DNA of 64,000 nt from Membranipora membranacea (Eukaryota; Bryozoa; Gymnolaemata; Cheilostomatida; Membraniporidae). Shown here piece after piece: positions 21,401 through 33,295 of this stretch (position 1 is the first letter of the stretch; each line of letters opens with the position of its first letter). The stretch is from assembly GCA_914767715.1 (NCBI GenBank), contig OU612068.1, positions 7,504,001-7,568,000 on the forward strand, given 5' to 3'. A program made the translations under genes and the position numbers. Below the pieces are notes generated by a model that was given only the letters and a program-made list of their open reading frames with translations, ran no database searches and was not told the origin of the DNA.

Positions 21401-22660
21401 ATTTCCTAACAAAGATTCACCTTTATTAGGAATAACAGTAAATGCGACATCTTCTAAAACAGCAGTGTTGTTATGCAGCTGTAAATCACACCATACCCTA
21501 CCTACTGGCTGAATAGGCTCTTTGGCTGTGTACGGGAGAATCTTTGGTCCTCCACTGATGAACCGTTTGATAATAAACTTACTTGCTCTCAAACGTTCAT
21601 AGGTATCCCGTGACATCACATTGCACTCTGACCCTGAGTCTATTATAAACCTCGCTGATACACCACCGACATAGACATTAACTCTGTCTAGAGAGTTACT
21701 ATTACACACTAAAGGTACATGGTAAGAATTGAATACAAATTCTGGGCTCTCAGAATTATTGTTCACTGTTTCAGGGCTGGCTTGCTGGTGATCCCCCACA
21801 TTTACATTGTTGGCCCTTCTAGATCTGTAATATCCTGTATTCGCACCTTGGCCATTCTGTTTGGCCTTGTTTTGACAGCACCGAGCATAGTGATTCATTC
21901 CATCACACTTACGGCACTGTTTTCCATATGCCGGGCACTCACGAGGTTTGTGTGTGAGATTACAACGGGGACATACATTAGCACCCTCAGTCTCTTGTGT
22001 GAAACTAGGTTTTCTGGCAGTGGATCCAGAGGCCACACGGTTTATTGCCGAGGCATTATTCATCTCCCGGGACCTTTGGACCACAGCTTCATGTGTTGCT
22101 GACCGTGTCAATAGTATTTGCAATGTGAGTGCATTTCCCTCTTCCAATAGCTTTTCCCTCAACTTATCGGCTGTGCAACCTTCTACTATTTGATCACGGA
22201 TTTGGTTATTCACAGCTTGGGCATCGCCATAATCACAATGGGTGGCCAATTTTCTGAGTCTAGCACAGTATTGGGATATAGTTTCGGTTTCCTTCTGTAT
22301 ACATTGCCTAAACATGTGTCGCTGATAGGTGATGTTAGGAGCTATATGGAAATGGCCTTGTAGAACAGCTACCATTTCAGTATATTGATCTCTCTGTGTT
22401 TGATCAAGTGTGCTATGAATTTCCCTTACTCTTGGGCCTGCATGATATAGTAATAAAGCTTTCCTCTGGGCTCTCATATTTGCATTATCTTCCCCTGCCA
22501 AATTGAACAGCCCTTTTGAATCAGCAAAAGCCTCAAATTCCTCAAGCCAAGCATCCCAATTGACTGATACTGTGCTAGCATCCCCATCTGGTGTGAAATG
22601 ACTTGGGCCTCTGGTATCCATTTGCCAGTTTGGATTGATACAGCAATAAATAGTAAACAA
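18446..22660 (-). CDS. E1 Gag-Pol polyprotein (1,404 aa)
   Basis: Single fused frame in the order capsid-like Gag, zinc knuckles, protease, reverse transcriptase, RNase H, integrase. Visible landmarks: a CPRC-type cysteine cluster from residue 230, then a CCHC knuckle C249-C252-H257-C262; protease DSG at 341-343; RT catalytic box LADD at 624-627 in place of the usual YxDD; RNase H acidic residues near 776, 815 and 842; integrase HHCC near 994-1030 and DDE triad D1058, D1113, E1149. The gag-pol fusion in one frame and pol order are of the Ty3/Gypsy type. Met14 (22,621, MDTRGPSHF) may be the real start. No break is visible. Confidence 0.92.
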   Translation of the reverse strand: MFTIYCCINPNWQMDTRGPSHFTPDGDASTVSVNWDAWLEEFEAFADSKGLFNLAGEDNANMRAQRKALLLYHAGPRVREIHSTLDQTQRDQYTEMVAVLQGHFHIAPNITYQRHMFRQCIQKETETISQYCARLRKLATHCDYGDAQAVNNQIRDQIVEGCTADKLREKLLEEGNALTLQILLTRSATHEAVVQRSREMNNASAINRVASGSTARKPSFTQETEGANVCPRCNLTHKPRECPAYGKQCRKCDGMNHYARCCQNKAKQNGQGANTGYYRSRRANNVNVGDHQQASPETVNNNSESPEFVFNSYHVPLVCNSNSLDRVNVYVGGVSARFIIDSGSECNVMSRDTYERLRASKFIIKRFISGGPKILPYTAKEPIQPVGRVWCDLQLHNNTAVLEDVAFTVIPNKGESLLGNETGKQLGVIRIINRVGLDDYEARYPRLFSEVLGKSKNEIKLTIRDDIAPVAQPFRRVPLLLRDKLAAHLDELIAHDIIEKVEGHSGSSWVSPAVIIPKKESGKIRLCIDMRRANEAIVRHQHPVPTVDEMLYDMNGAQYFSKLDMRMGFHQFVLHPESRDITTFSTHLGLYRYKRLMFGINAAPEMYQKEVAKIIQGLPGVANLADDIIVHAKTREEHDRRLGEVFSRLEQANMTLNKKKCEIGVQQLEFLGHLLSYKGIDPHGCKVKAVKDAAVPKTVGELKSFLGLTSYMSKFIPHYSHTTDVLRRLSAGKNSREAICLSDKEIVAFNQLKADLCNHDTLTHFDTSCETLLYTDASPVGLGAILVQIQNGEPKVVSYGSRALSDVEKRYMQTEKEALGIVWACERFHHYLFGCRFKVVSDCEPLESIYGNKTKRTSLRIERWQLRLQSYDFEIVRVKSSDNIADPLSRLLCSKKATEHLVERENVELYVRSVVEDNVPSAITPRYIEEVSYMDEEIKALKQAIRANSFDNVDIPAVYRAIKNELCVIGELVLRGGRIVVPQELRQKMLEIAHEGHSGMGGTKRYLRTRVWWPGIDSDVDKYVKHCHDCQLTSKPLDRQPVRVTELPNGPWEDLALDFLGPLSNGKSVLVLTDYYSRWNEVKFMTVTKASDVISWLKSVFFTHGYPLSMKSDNGPQFISHEYGEFCSGYGIEQCLTTPRWPEANGQVERQNRSIMKRIQIAHNNRVDYESALMTWLFTYRNTPHSITGKSPAEMLFGRVLRTNLPSLPNSFDDVEARDRDSEMKHKMIATRNEKLETGSGNNHQLEIGSFVLVKRDSPSKCQTLFHPDPFVVMDIKGSQITVKSRAGRLYKRNISHVRPYYCSEKPVVDADVDSETQGALVATRPSQMIPIIPRSENDTETVTDRPVQVTPPTVPPALVEIEDIPQAANMPSSSQPNVPTPRKSVRAKNRPAKYDGFVTEYHT

Positions 22661-22790
22661 TACTTATCTTATTCTGTCTATTCCAGAGAGCTCACAGCTA
22701 TTTCTTCACACAGAAAGTTTAGCAGCTTATCTTGTCAGATTCACTATTTGTGATATTTTTATGAACTCATAATCCCATCCTCGTCGCCAT

Positions 22791-23010
22791 TGTAAGAACT
22801 GCTAATTGTGATGGCAATGAATAGTCTGTTTATTCTTCTGATAATAAATGATGATCTCTAACCAAGAAATCTAAACATCTTCAAGATGGTTGACAATAAT
22901 AATTGGTATCAAGTTGGGCTGCTGTAATAATCCACAATAGGGAGTAGACAACTCCAAAGTAGTAATGTATAAGTTAGGGAGTAAACAACTCCAAAGTAGT
23001 AGTCACTACA
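22791..23010 (-). repeat. E1 5' LTR (220 bp)
   Basis: Identical by eye to the copy at 18,047-18,266. It is directly followed on the right by target duplication AGCAA, then by the E2 target duplication, which shares the last A. Confidence 0.93.
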
Positions 23011-23019
23011 AGCAATAAG

Positions 23020-23295
23020 TGTTATGTATTACAGTTTTGTTATTATCCTTTAGTAGTTTCACTTTGTAAAGTGAAAGTCCTTTATGTTATCTATTACTTG
23101 ATTGGTATTTCATTATTGTAAAGGCTCTTTTTATTGGCCTATTTTAATCATTCGTCTGCATCCTTTTTGTTAGTTGTATATTAGATGTTAAACAAAGAAG
23201 ATGCTTTGTTTAATAAGTTAATAATAAATAAACTTGTTAGCTTAGGGTTTTAAAGCTAGCACAACCAAATAGATGTCCAATCCATGTACAGCTCA
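23020..23295 (+). repeat. E2 5' LTR (276 bp)
   Basis: Direct repeat of 39,608-39,883. AT-rich; contains a short palindrome CACTTTGTAAAGTG. The following ~375 bases (23,296-23,671) are untranslated leader with no other feature seen. Confidence 0.93.
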
Positions 23296-23671
23296 ATGGC
23301 GACGAGATATAGTGATTTGAAGCCCACTGCTCAAGAAGAAACAGACTTCAACTGCAGACCAGAGAGAAGGAAGTATTGTTCTAGGATATTCTTTTTCATT
23401 CTTTAGATTAAATTGTATGTTTTGTGCTCTTGTTGCAACAGCACAGGTGCTTACATGGTTGAAGTAAGCTCAGTAGGTCAAGGATTCAAACACTAGGCAC
23501 AACTAGGGCAGTTTGAACATAGACTAAGGTGTACTCAGAGCTTTTAGCAGGCATACTCAGGGTGCAACATTTCCTTGGAGCTAGGAACTTGTTGGTGAGT
23601 GCTATTAGTTAGAGTCAAAATACAGTCTGTGTAGGCTTATCTTTAGTGTAAGATAGTGAGTGTCAATCAAA

Positions 23672-25498
23672 ATGGCTACTGCTGTGTATTGTGATATAGA
23701 TCAGTTTGATCTTGATGATGAGCAGGCTAAAACATTGTGGGAAGAGTGGTGTGAAAGACTAGATCAATATTTTATTGCAAATGGTGTTGACAAAACCAAA
23801 GAAACTGATGTTCCAAAGTGTAAGGCTATATTTCTGTCAAGAGTAGGCAGAAAGTGCTATTCGTTGATAAGAACACTGTGTCACCCAGACAAACCAGACA
23901 CCAAATCATTAGATGATTTACAAAAGTTAGTCAAAGGCCACCTGTCTCCAGCTCCTGTAGTCATAGCAGAGAGATATGTTTTTTATAATAGAAGACAAAC
24001 AGCGGATGAGTCCGTGTCAGAGTTTTTAAATGCCTTGAGAAAACTAGCAGAGACATGTAGTTTTGAAGCATTTAGGGAGGAAGCACTGAGAGATATGTTT
24101 GTGATTGGTCTACGTGACCGGGATACCCAGAAAAAACTTTTAGGTGAGCAAAACCTCACCTTAGTGGGTGCTTTCAATACAGCTCAAGGACACGAGCGTG
24201 CTAGAAAGCATGTGGACAACATGACAGGAGAAATTCACAAACTGCAATTCTCAGGTAAGAAATCTAAAGATTTTAGAAATAAAGAGAGTACTAAAAGCTC
24301 TCGTGCTTGTTTCCATTGCGGTAAAGAAGGGCATTTCAAAGCTGACTGTCCAGATAGGAAAAGTTTCACAGGCACACCTAAGACTAGTAAACACAAATAT
24401 AGGAAACAAAAGGTTTACAAAGTGGATCAAACGCAATCAGTTGCTAGTTCAGACTCAGAATCTGAATACGATGATCATTTACATGCAGTTAGGGTGAGCA
24501 AAGTTGGTGAATCTAAAAGGGTAGGCCTACCCCCATTTATGATACAGATGAGGGTAAATGATGTACCTTTAGATTTGGAACTAGACACAGGTGCTGCAGT
24601 GTCAGTTATATCACTAAAGCAGTTCAAAACCCTTGGTGTTGAAAAGTTGGAACCAAGTGATGTAGGCCTTACAACGATAACAGGGCAACCAATCAAAGTT
24701 CTTGGGGAATGTAAAGTAAATGTTAAGTATCATGACGCTGTTTATACTGATATGCCTTTGATTGTTGCAGAGTCAAAGGGTCCTGCTCTACTTGGACGTG
24801 ATTGGCTTGCAAAGATACAGGTAGACTGGAAGTTCATCAAGTCACTGAAGGAAAATAACCCAACTAGTCGTTTGGTACACAAGTACAGCACTTTGTTTGA
24901 TGGTCAACTTGGCAAGGTGAAAGATATTAAGGTCAAGCTAGAGCTGAAAGGAGGGGCTACACCTCAATTTTTCAAACCAAGATCAGTACCGTATGCAGTG
25001 AGAGAACCCATCAAAGAGGAGCTGGACAGACTTGTGTCAGAAGGTATTCTTTCAAGGATTGATTACAGTGAGTGGGGAGCTCCAATAGTACCGGTGAAGA
25101 AGCCATCAGGAAAGTACAGAATATGTGGAGACTACTCTGTGACCATCAATCCGCATCTGAAGGTGCCAGAACACCCGATGCCAAACATTGAAGAATTACT
25201 GACAAAGCTAAACGGAGGGGAAAAGTTTACTAAGCTAGATCTCTCTCAAGCATACCAGCAGATTGAGCTTGACGAGGACTCTCAGGCTTATGTGGCTATC
25301 AACACTCACTGTGGGTTGTTTGCACCAACCAGAGTCCCTTACGGCATATCAGCAGCACCATCATTGTTTCAAAGTGTGATGGACAGAGTGCTCCAGGGTT
25401 TGGATTGTGGATGCTATCTTGATGACATCATTGTCACTGGAAAGAATGATCAGGAACATTTACACAATCTGGAGGAAGTTCTGAGCCGTCTTAGTTAA
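23672..25498 (+). CDS. E2 Gag-Pol, 5' part (Gag, protease, start of reverse transcriptase), interrupted
   Basis: Begins MATAVYCDIDQFDL at the first ATG of the frame. It contains a Gag domain, one CCHC zinc knuckle (CFHCGKEGHFKADC, about residues 213-226), a retropepsin DTG (about 305-307), and RT fingers/palm with the YLDD box near residue 585. The frame ends two codons into transposon T1, whose insertion at 25,492 truncates the RT. Apart from that insertion no stop or frameshift is visible, and the remainder of the same frame resumes at 37,347. Confidence 0.9.
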   Translation: MATAVYCDIDQFDLDDEQAKTLWEEWCERLDQYFIANGVDKTKETDVPKCKAIFLSRVGRKCYSLIRTLCHPDKPDTKSLDDLQKLVKGHLSPAPVVIAERYVFYNRRQTADESVSEFLNALRKLAETCSFEAFREEALRDMFVIGLRDRDTQKKLLGEQNLTLVGAFNTAQGHERARKHVDNMTGEIHKLQFSGKKSKDFRNKESTKSSRACFHCGKEGHFKADCPDRKSFTGTPKTSKHKYRKQKVYKVDQTQSVASSDSESEYDDHLHAVRVSKVGESKRVGLPPFMIQMRVNDVPLDLELDTGAAVSVISLKQFKTLGVEKLEPSDVGLTTITGQPIKVLGECKVNVKYHDAVYTDMPLIVAESKGPALLGRDWLAKIQVDWKFIKSLKENNPTSRLVHKYSTLFDGQLGKVKDIKVKLELKGGATPQFFKPRSVPYAVREPIKEELDRLVSEGILSRIDYSEWGAPIVPVKKPSGKYRICGDYSVTINPHLKVPEHPMPNIEELLTKLNGGEKFTKLDLSQAYQQIELDEDSQAYVAINTHCGLFAPTRVPYGISAAPSLFQSVMDRVLQGLDCGCYLDDIIVTGKNDQEHLHNLEEVLSRLS

Positions 25499-25592
25499 AG
25501 AGCTCTAACTCCGGTGGTTCAGTGGCATTACATTATCATCTCTCCCCTCCGTTAGAGAAAACATCTCTATATATAAGGAGTTGTGTGCCCCT
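25492..25592 (+). repeat. T1 left terminal inverted repeat (101 bp)
   Basis: Perfect reverse complement of 37,237-37,337. The contiguous left subterminal stretch to 26,215 shows no clear coding exon; a GTGAGT at ~25,876 could end a non-coding first exon. Confidence 0.92.
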
Positions 25593-26215
25593 GTATAAAT
25601 CCTGATGACTCATTTGTAGCCTAAGTAACCAGTAACCAGTTTGGGCTTCACTAATTTATTTTGACCTTGACCCTGAATTTCATCATCATTTTGTTGGGTA
25701 ATTCCCAGGGAAATTAATGGTTTTTATTCATCATTGATTCATTGGTAGGAAAATGAATTTTTTAACATTCTCCTATTTCCATCTCCTTCTGATCATTTCT
25801 GATTGATACTGATACACCTCATGGAATTATGTCTTAGAGTGAAGGAACTAGCAGTCTGGAAGTCTCTACTAATAGTGAGTATAAATGTTCTTTGTTTTGA
25901 AATTGATGGGTCAAGATGAGATAGATAAATAAGAAAATGTGAGGAGACTCAGACTGAGTGAGCGTTGGTAACTTAGTCCTGAGACTGTGTGATTATAATT
26001 ATTAATATTAAGATTTATGTGATCTGAGATGAGAAAAGATACATAAGATGACTGATATATTGCAGAGCCTATATATACATAATAAGACCAGGGAGTATCA
26101 ACCTATGTTGTTGTGTCCTGCTAGTAGGCCTAGCTAGTGACTAGTGGGTTTATGCTAAGAAGAATGTTCCTGTTGGATTTATAAATCAAAGTTTATTTAT
26201 ATGATTACATTACAG

Positions 26216-29200
26216 TGGAGGATACAGTTACTCTGACTGGATCTATTATTCTGGCAGAGGATAATGAAACTGATGGACAAGAACCGCAGACTAGTCAAAC
26301 TAAAAGTGAGAGTATAGCAGAGGATCAAGGAACTGATGGACAGGAACAGCAATCCAGTCAACCTCCTCCTAATAGGAACAACACGAAAATTGAGGACATA
26401 TCGGTATGTAGTCTAGTCTAAATAAACTGTGAAAAATACCTTAGGCCTACTGTCAGTTTGTCAGTCAAAAACAACATGGATTGGTTATCCTGATCCATAC
26501 ATTATTATCAGTCTTTATGACTAAAACTAAAACTGGCACATGATGGGATGATTAAAATATTTACTGAGGAGATCTGACATGGGTAATATAAAAATTTTTC
26601 ATCAAAGAATGATTTGCAATCTTTAATCACATTTCTTATCACAATCTTGTAACCACGTTGTTCTTTCGGCATACAGAATTTCCTGACTACGAGGTTCAGA
26701 ATAGAGAAAGGGGCAGAGACCACTAAGGCACGAGTGGTGCATGTTGTTCACAGCCAATATGACGCCGAAGCATCACCTGCTGTAATAGGAAGGGCCGTGA
26801 GTGGGGCTTTTGGAAAGAAGCTTCATAACCATGGCAAAAGATGGTGAGTACTGTACTGACCCTACCAGACTAAATGCTTGACAAGTTTCGCCGATAAATT
26901 TATATACAGTCTACTGTTTCGTCTAGCTTATTTTTACTCACAGTGCATAAATTAAGGTAGCCTATCTTCTAATTTTGGCAGTACTGGTAGCAAAGTTTCA
27001 ACCCTAGACAATCGCCATTATTCACAGAAATTAAATGGGTTGTAATGGTTTAATTTCGGTGAACTGGTTACAAAAAATGAGGTGATAACTGCTATTGTCA
27101 AGCTGTGATCAAAACTAGAGCTGCATAGAGCAGAGCCAGAGAAGATTTCAAGATCATGGGTTATATTATGTCTTGGTAAAAGTGTCATTGACAATGTGTT
27201 TGATATAAGACTATTGACCTATTGAGCCCACTCATTGTCATGTCATTTTATGTGGAATTTTACAGCAAAGTAAGCTATCCTGGTCTGATGGAGTACACTG
27301 TGCAAAAAGCTACAGCTAAAGTATCTTCTCTCACAACCACCACAGACTTCTCTGATGTACAAGTCACAAGACACAAAAGGCAGCTTAGTGATACCAGCAG
27401 CAGCTCAGAACCAAAGAAAGTACCAAAACCAATGAGAGAGACTCGCTCGCCACCCTATCTAGACAATTACGAATTACCAAACATTCAAAAAGGATGCAAA
27501 GTAACTCCTATCCAATCCTCTCCTTTCGTAATGAAGTCAAGGCAAACACAAACAATGCCACAGGTGCTGGGTGGGTCTTATACAATCAAGACCGCTGCTG
27601 CCTGCACTCAACAAGCTTCAATAGATTCAAAGAGGACGGGATATAACATAGCGATGGTGAGCAAAGTTTCTCAGCTCTATAGCTTTCTGTTTCTTTAAAA
27701 ACGCAACACCAAGCACCAATGATATTGTTACCGTATACTGATAATTGAGAGCACTTTGAAAAAAAGACATTAACAGTAGAATATGCCAGCGTGTAACTAT
27801 GTTCTATCTAAAGCCTATGTTGGTAACGCCCATGTTATCCGTTATTACCAAATTGCACTAATACACCTGAACTGTATGCTGATTGGTAGCTTTTTCTTAT
27901 AATAGAACTTATCACTAGAAGAAGCCAGATTCATCGGTGAATTAAGGAAAAATAGTAGAAATGGAGTGAAGTACATGATAAAGGAAGGTCTGTTTCCTGA
28001 TATACAATCCGCAGTTACAGAGTACACATGCGAACAGGTACAGACTGAGATGAAGTGCTATGCCGCCATCGAGGAAAGTGTAATGAGGAAGTCTAGTGCT
28101 GCAGAAATGGAGAGTTTCAGCTTTGCAGTAAGTCATATCGATCGACATGCTGATCTTTGTAGACACACATTAAAACACCGATGGCAATGTCGTAAAAACC
28201 CATATATAATAAACTCATAGAGCTAACATACACACTAACATACACAAATTGATGCACAGGTGCCAGCTCTAGAGTGTATGTTAGCTCTATGAATAAACTA
28301 CATTCTAGGGATAATGATTGTTTGATCCAAACATATCTACAAGGACTTTATATAGTGAAAATCTCAAGCTGGTTTCTGCTCAAGACTTGGAATCATACCC
28401 GAGCCATAGTAAAAGCTCTGGAAGCTGAAGAAAGCACAGAGAGCATAGCAAGCTTATCGTTATATTGAGAGTTTTAAGAGGCTTTTGAGGGGAGGGGGTC
28501 ACTAACCTCATCACATCTTGTCATATATAGTTCACAATAGGGTATGATTCCAATTCTACCGGTTTCTGCACCAAATGTCAGTAATTAGTTGACAGTGTTT
28601 TACTATATGATATATATGATGTAGTGTTGACACTGTAGTGTTATGAGTGAGTACTCAATATCGATGCCCTACTTACTATATTGATATTTCATTTTGTGTC
28701 AATTGTACGCTTCTTGTAGAATCAATCACTTGAAGCAATTGCATTCAGGTGCCGTTTTAAATCACTGTTAGGCCATATCTTAGTCTGTATGGCTGAGAGA
28801 TGATTGGAACTGACCATGCACTCCAGAGCCCTGATTCAGATTCTTCATTGTTGATAAGTTGTTGTGGAATATCCTAATACTGGTAAATCTAGTCTATTTG
28901 ACTGTTTTATTTTTCAATGCTCTCTCTGTTGCAGAGCTGCTGGCAGGAATTTCAGGATCACTTACCAACATTAACTAGAGTCATTGTGTCAGCTTGTACG
29001 AGAAAAGACCAGGACAACCGTAAGCTGAAAACAAAGGAGTCCCTCATACCCCCGATAGCTATGACTGTTGGCAAGTGTGTCGGCATTTACAGTAGTACAA
29101 TGTCGGCAGTGCGAACTATGTACAGTCTAATCCTCTCCGACGGTGGAATAAGAGATGCTTGTATGAACAGATTGGCGAGACTTTATGATACTATAACACA

Positions 29201-32200
29201 TCAAAGCCTACTTACTAAACTGAATGACATGTCCACTCGTTACAATAAACTTCTAGACGACTGGAAGTCACAACTCCAAGAATACTCTATTGTTATTGAC
29301 AATGTTGATATATTTGTCCGGCCAAGAAGGGAATGTAAGGAGAAGAGTAACATTATGAACCACATGGTTCAGGCCATCGCTGTCAGTGAGAGGGTTAAAC
29401 CTGATGCTAGTATCAGTCAGGCAGCACGGATTCCCATAGACGATTTAAAGGCGCGTGATGTATATCCTACTCAATCAGATGACATAACATTGAAGGAGAT
29501 GATGGTAGCGAAAGTGCTCGAGATTATAGCCAGACTCCCTGCTCTAAAATCACCATCTGAATCTGAAGTACTCTGCAGAGACCAGCAAAAAGACCAACAT
29601 AGTTAGTATGATTATTAGTATTCATCATTTAACTCCACGGACCGACTCTAACCCCGTTTGACCTACATTTGTATGTAGCTTATCTGGGTTATTGGATAAA
29701 AGTAAAATCTCTCAAAATTTGACAAGGCCTAGTTGGTAAGTTCCTAGCATGTGTTTGAGGTTAGTGACATGCCCCCAGAAGCACCATGATATTGAAAACT
29801 ATCGGTTTCGGATTTTTGGGCTAGCTTAAATTAGCCTTGGAACTTTTTATATAATTTTCATTGGAGGGGTTTTTTGCGGGTTATTGCCACCATGACCTAT
29901 ATTATGAGCTAGTCGACACCTGATGATAGTTGTCAACTCAGCAATCTCAGCTTTCGTTAGCTTTTTTTAACAGGCTTGTGGTACGAGTCGTAATATTTGA
30001 CCCAGGAATCTGGTAATTCTCTTTTTGATTATAGTTAAGTTGCTATGGTGATTTTCAGGTACATCTTGGAGTTCTAAAGAAGAATGAAAATGTAAAGGAA
30101 GAGTTGCTGTATTGTTTGAAAGATTATCATAAGCTTGCAGAGGACAAGAACAGTGAAGACCTTCTACATAAACTATGTGTTGGTGAGTGATTTAAGCGTT
30201 AAGTACCATTGAGTTAACTAAACGCACAAAGATGTATGTATAATTGAGGCACCTGATTTCGTTCTTCACATGCACTGGTAAAGGCAGAGTGCCATAACTA
30301 TCCCTTTTTATGGGCATACTGGGACTTTACATCACTGGGTTTTACTTCAAGTGCACAAGACGGGATACATTAGTCATGCGAACAATATGATGCTGTAGAA
30401 TGAGTGTAGGCAGGCTGATGTTGATAGTCGTCATTGCCCAAACTGCAAGTCGCAAAAAAAACTTCGTGAAATGAGTTCAATGTTATCTTAATACAGGGGA
30501 TTATTTGACATTTGAGAGAGGCCAACAGGTGCTGAACACCCAGTGCGATGGTAAAACTCCGAGAGCTAGACTCGAGGGCTTGATGATGGCTATGGCTGAT
30601 TTTCATGTTCAAATGAATTTCCTCAAGATGATCTATGACACTCTCTTCAAGGTAATAATTTGTATTGTTACTATACTGTCATTTGGGTCCTGAATTAGCC
30701 TGCATGTTTTTACCCGTGGTACACTTGGTAATCTATGCCACTTATTTAGAGATGTTAAGACATTTTTATATTTACAGGGCGATTCTCAACCATCCACTGG
30801 AACCCTCAGTCACGCAAAGAACTTCCTAAATGCTAGAAATGTGACAGCTAACCCAGCAACCCAGTACTACAACTGTGGAGCACTCTTTGACAAGGTTTTT
30901 CACGCCTATATATATACAGGTAAGTGTTCAAGAGAGAAATATTTATTGTACATGTACTTGGTTCTACAATGATTATTCCATGACATCCAATCAAAGTAAG
31001 TTTTTGTTTGAAAATGCCTGTTGCACCTACAAGGTAGACGGTTGCTGGCATTATTTTAGAAAGCTGGGTTAAATGACCTGATATTGGTAAATACTTTGTT
31101 GCTTGAATGCAATTAGAAAGTGGTTTAATGTACATGTTTTTATTTAAAGCTGCAGTCAAAGAACTGGGTCTATTGTCACTCGATGATGAGAAAGGTAAAT
31201 ATGTAACTCCAGAAACAGTAGAGAGAGCAGCTCGGCGTATTGTGGATATGTATGTAGATATATCAGTGCCTGATTTAGAAGAAACAGGAAAGATCAGGTA
31301 AGCTAGCAAAAAGCATTGGAGGGAAATTATCAGTAAAAAATGTATATAGAATTTGATATGACTTAAATAGGCCATTGAACCTCCACTATTTCATTATATT
31401 GAATTGTTGTGTCTCAGTGTTAAGAATAAATGCTGGTCATGGTCACATATATGATGATATCCCAAAAATGGGTCTGTGCTCTTTTCCCTATTCCCCGGAT
31501 GTATATTCAGTGTTGCTTGTGGTTTTATTTGTCGCTGTATGTGTCGTAGGTGTTGTCACTGTCCGAAGAAGTACACCACAAAATCTAATCTCAGAAAGCA
31601 CCACCAGCTGATGCATCCGGACCTTGATATGACTGACGATGAGCAAGGTGATGCTGTGTTTAATCACACGTGCTTGGTTATTGTCTACGGCCTGCTTAGA
31701 TCTCTACACAACAGATCAATTCAACTAGGGAATGGAGAGCAGATTATGCTATTCTATAGGTAAGTTAAAGAGATCTGATCTCTTGAACCGTTGTGTGCCA
31801 ACAGCTTTCACAAATTGCAGTGATTTTGCAGTGATTCAGCTCCAGCGGTGATTATGGGAGTTGTCGCACAACAGTTCAGGAGCACACCACCTCTATAAAA
31901 CAGTATTGGTAACAATTTACTAGGTTATTGCTTTTAGCGAAGAGATTTGCAGTTATGTCCTTACTTCCAGTTTGTTAACCGTTTTTACATATCAGATAAC
32001 CACCTACTGCATCATGTAGCTAGTTTAGTAGTCATACAGGCGTCTATTATATTGTATAATGTCTATGTTTGTAACTTCTTAACATTCTACACTTTTTTCT
32101 ATTTCTTTAGGTATATGTTTATAATGTTCAAGGCAAATGGAAAATACAAATATGGTTGCGGGCTTCTGGAAACACTCATTCAGGTTGAAGTGCTACCGGC

Positions 32201-33295
32201 ACCAATGAGCCTCCGACTTGTATGGAACCGGTTTTTCAATTCGTATTCGAAGTCAGATACAAATATACCTCTCGATCTTGCGGTACGACTTATATTACTA
32301 TGTGTAGTTTATGATATTGGCGATCGCATTCTATTTTTGTTTTAAAATGGCACAAAACCAAAGGCATGAAAAAAACCAGAATACAATCAAAGTTTACACA
32401 AGTTGAATAGAAAAGACAATACTCAAGCCCATCATAAACACACTGCCCATATCCATCGCAAGCGGCGGCCATCACCCAGTGCTAAGAATGGGTCAGTGTG
32501 CCCTGAAGTGCATATCGGTCATCATAATTCATTTATCTTAACCTCGTTTCAATCTATGTATGGATAAATGTCCATAAGTTCCATCATAGAATTTGGCCCT
32601 CCGCTTGTGAAAGCATGATTTAGCCTGTATATTTGTTTGTTTAAACAATACCACACTATGCAAGTTTGGTTTGTGGTTGGAAGTCTTGGTCAACGATATG
32701 AGATAATAAAGTTTTTTAAGTTAGACTTGCTCCACACACTCCGATCATAATAGGACAACTCTGAATGCTGCTGTCCTACTTTCTATCATCACAAAACTAT
32801 AACAATTGTGTTATTTTTCCTTTTTAGCTGGAACATGAAAATCGGGAGTTTAAGAAAAGACTGAAGACCTATTATGGTGTTTACACGCAGCCACACATTG
32901 ACAGGATTTCTCGTGCTCGGGGAGTCCTTGTTAAAATACTCAAACGACTAGATCATGAACTAGATTATCATCAAGGTTCCAAACCAGCGAAGAGAGACGA
33001 CAAGTCAATGAATGACATAAAACTTCTGGCAGAGAAGTATCAGAAAGAGGACCTGCTAACACTATCTTCGACATCTCCGAGATCCCATTCACCAACCCTG
33101 CTCACTGTGCCAGCAAACCCTATTTCTGGCACCAACGGAAAATCTCTCCGTCAATGGATGGACAGTCGGATGGAACTTATCAGAGTCCGGCACTATTATC
33201 AGCAGTACAGCCAGGTGGCAGCCTCCTTTGTTGATAGTACATCCTCATCCATATATGGTAATTTATATACCGAGTGGGCCGACCGCCCAGTGTAG
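26216..33295 (+). CDS. DUF6589-type protein with C2H2 zinc finger, spliced (T1 cargo / candidate transposase)
   Basis: Exons read by splice sites and phase: 26216-26403, 26677-26843, 27266-27656, 27906-28127, 28935-about 29,500 or later (3' end unresolved), 30059-30182, 30497-30651, 30778-30919, 31150-31297, 31550-31759, 32111-32282, 32828-33295. All junction phases agree except the unresolved one after the fifth exon. Family signs: a VIDNVDIFVRPR block in the fifth exon, GDYLTFERGQQ and ADFHVQMNFL (exon 30497), STGTLSHAKNFLNARNV (exon 30778), and NIPLDLA near the end. I recall these as hallmarks of DUF6589 proteins of fungi and animals. A C2H2 finger (CCHC-12-H-4-H) is in exon 31550. The N-terminal part is low complexity and Gln/Ser-rich. 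The true start codon is not fixed; an upstream exon may exist. Function in transposition is inferred from its place in T1. Confidence 0.7.
28215..28292. repeat. 18-19 bp perfect inverted repeat (hairpin) in T1 intron
   Basis: CATAGAGCTAACATACAC (28,216-28,233) and its exact reverse complement (28,274-28,291) flank a ~40-nt loop. It lies between the fourth and fifth exons of the DUF6589-type gene. A small MITE remnant or a structured intron element are both possible. Confidence 0.6.

Larger units (their letters stand above)
18047..23010 (-). mobile_element. E1: complete Ty3/Gypsy LTR retrotransposon (minus strand)
   Basis: Bounded by two 220-bp LTRs (18,047-18,266 and 22,791-23,010) that look identical, with TG...CA ends and a 5-bp target duplication AGCAA at 18,042-18,046 and 23,011-23,015. 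Reading on the minus strand, one base (A) after the 5' LTR comes a primer-binding-type site beginning TGGCGACGAGG (22,789 leftwards), and AAAAGCGGA precedes the 3' LTR as a short polypurine tract. One long Gag-Pol frame fills the interior. Identical LTRs and an open frame indicate a recent insertion. Confidence 0.95.

Noticed and set aside
28274-28468. Extra coding exon between the fourth and fifth exons of the DUF6589-type gene
   Set aside because: The frames starting at plausible acceptors hit stops and there is no good donor; exons 28127 and 28935 already join in phase 0.
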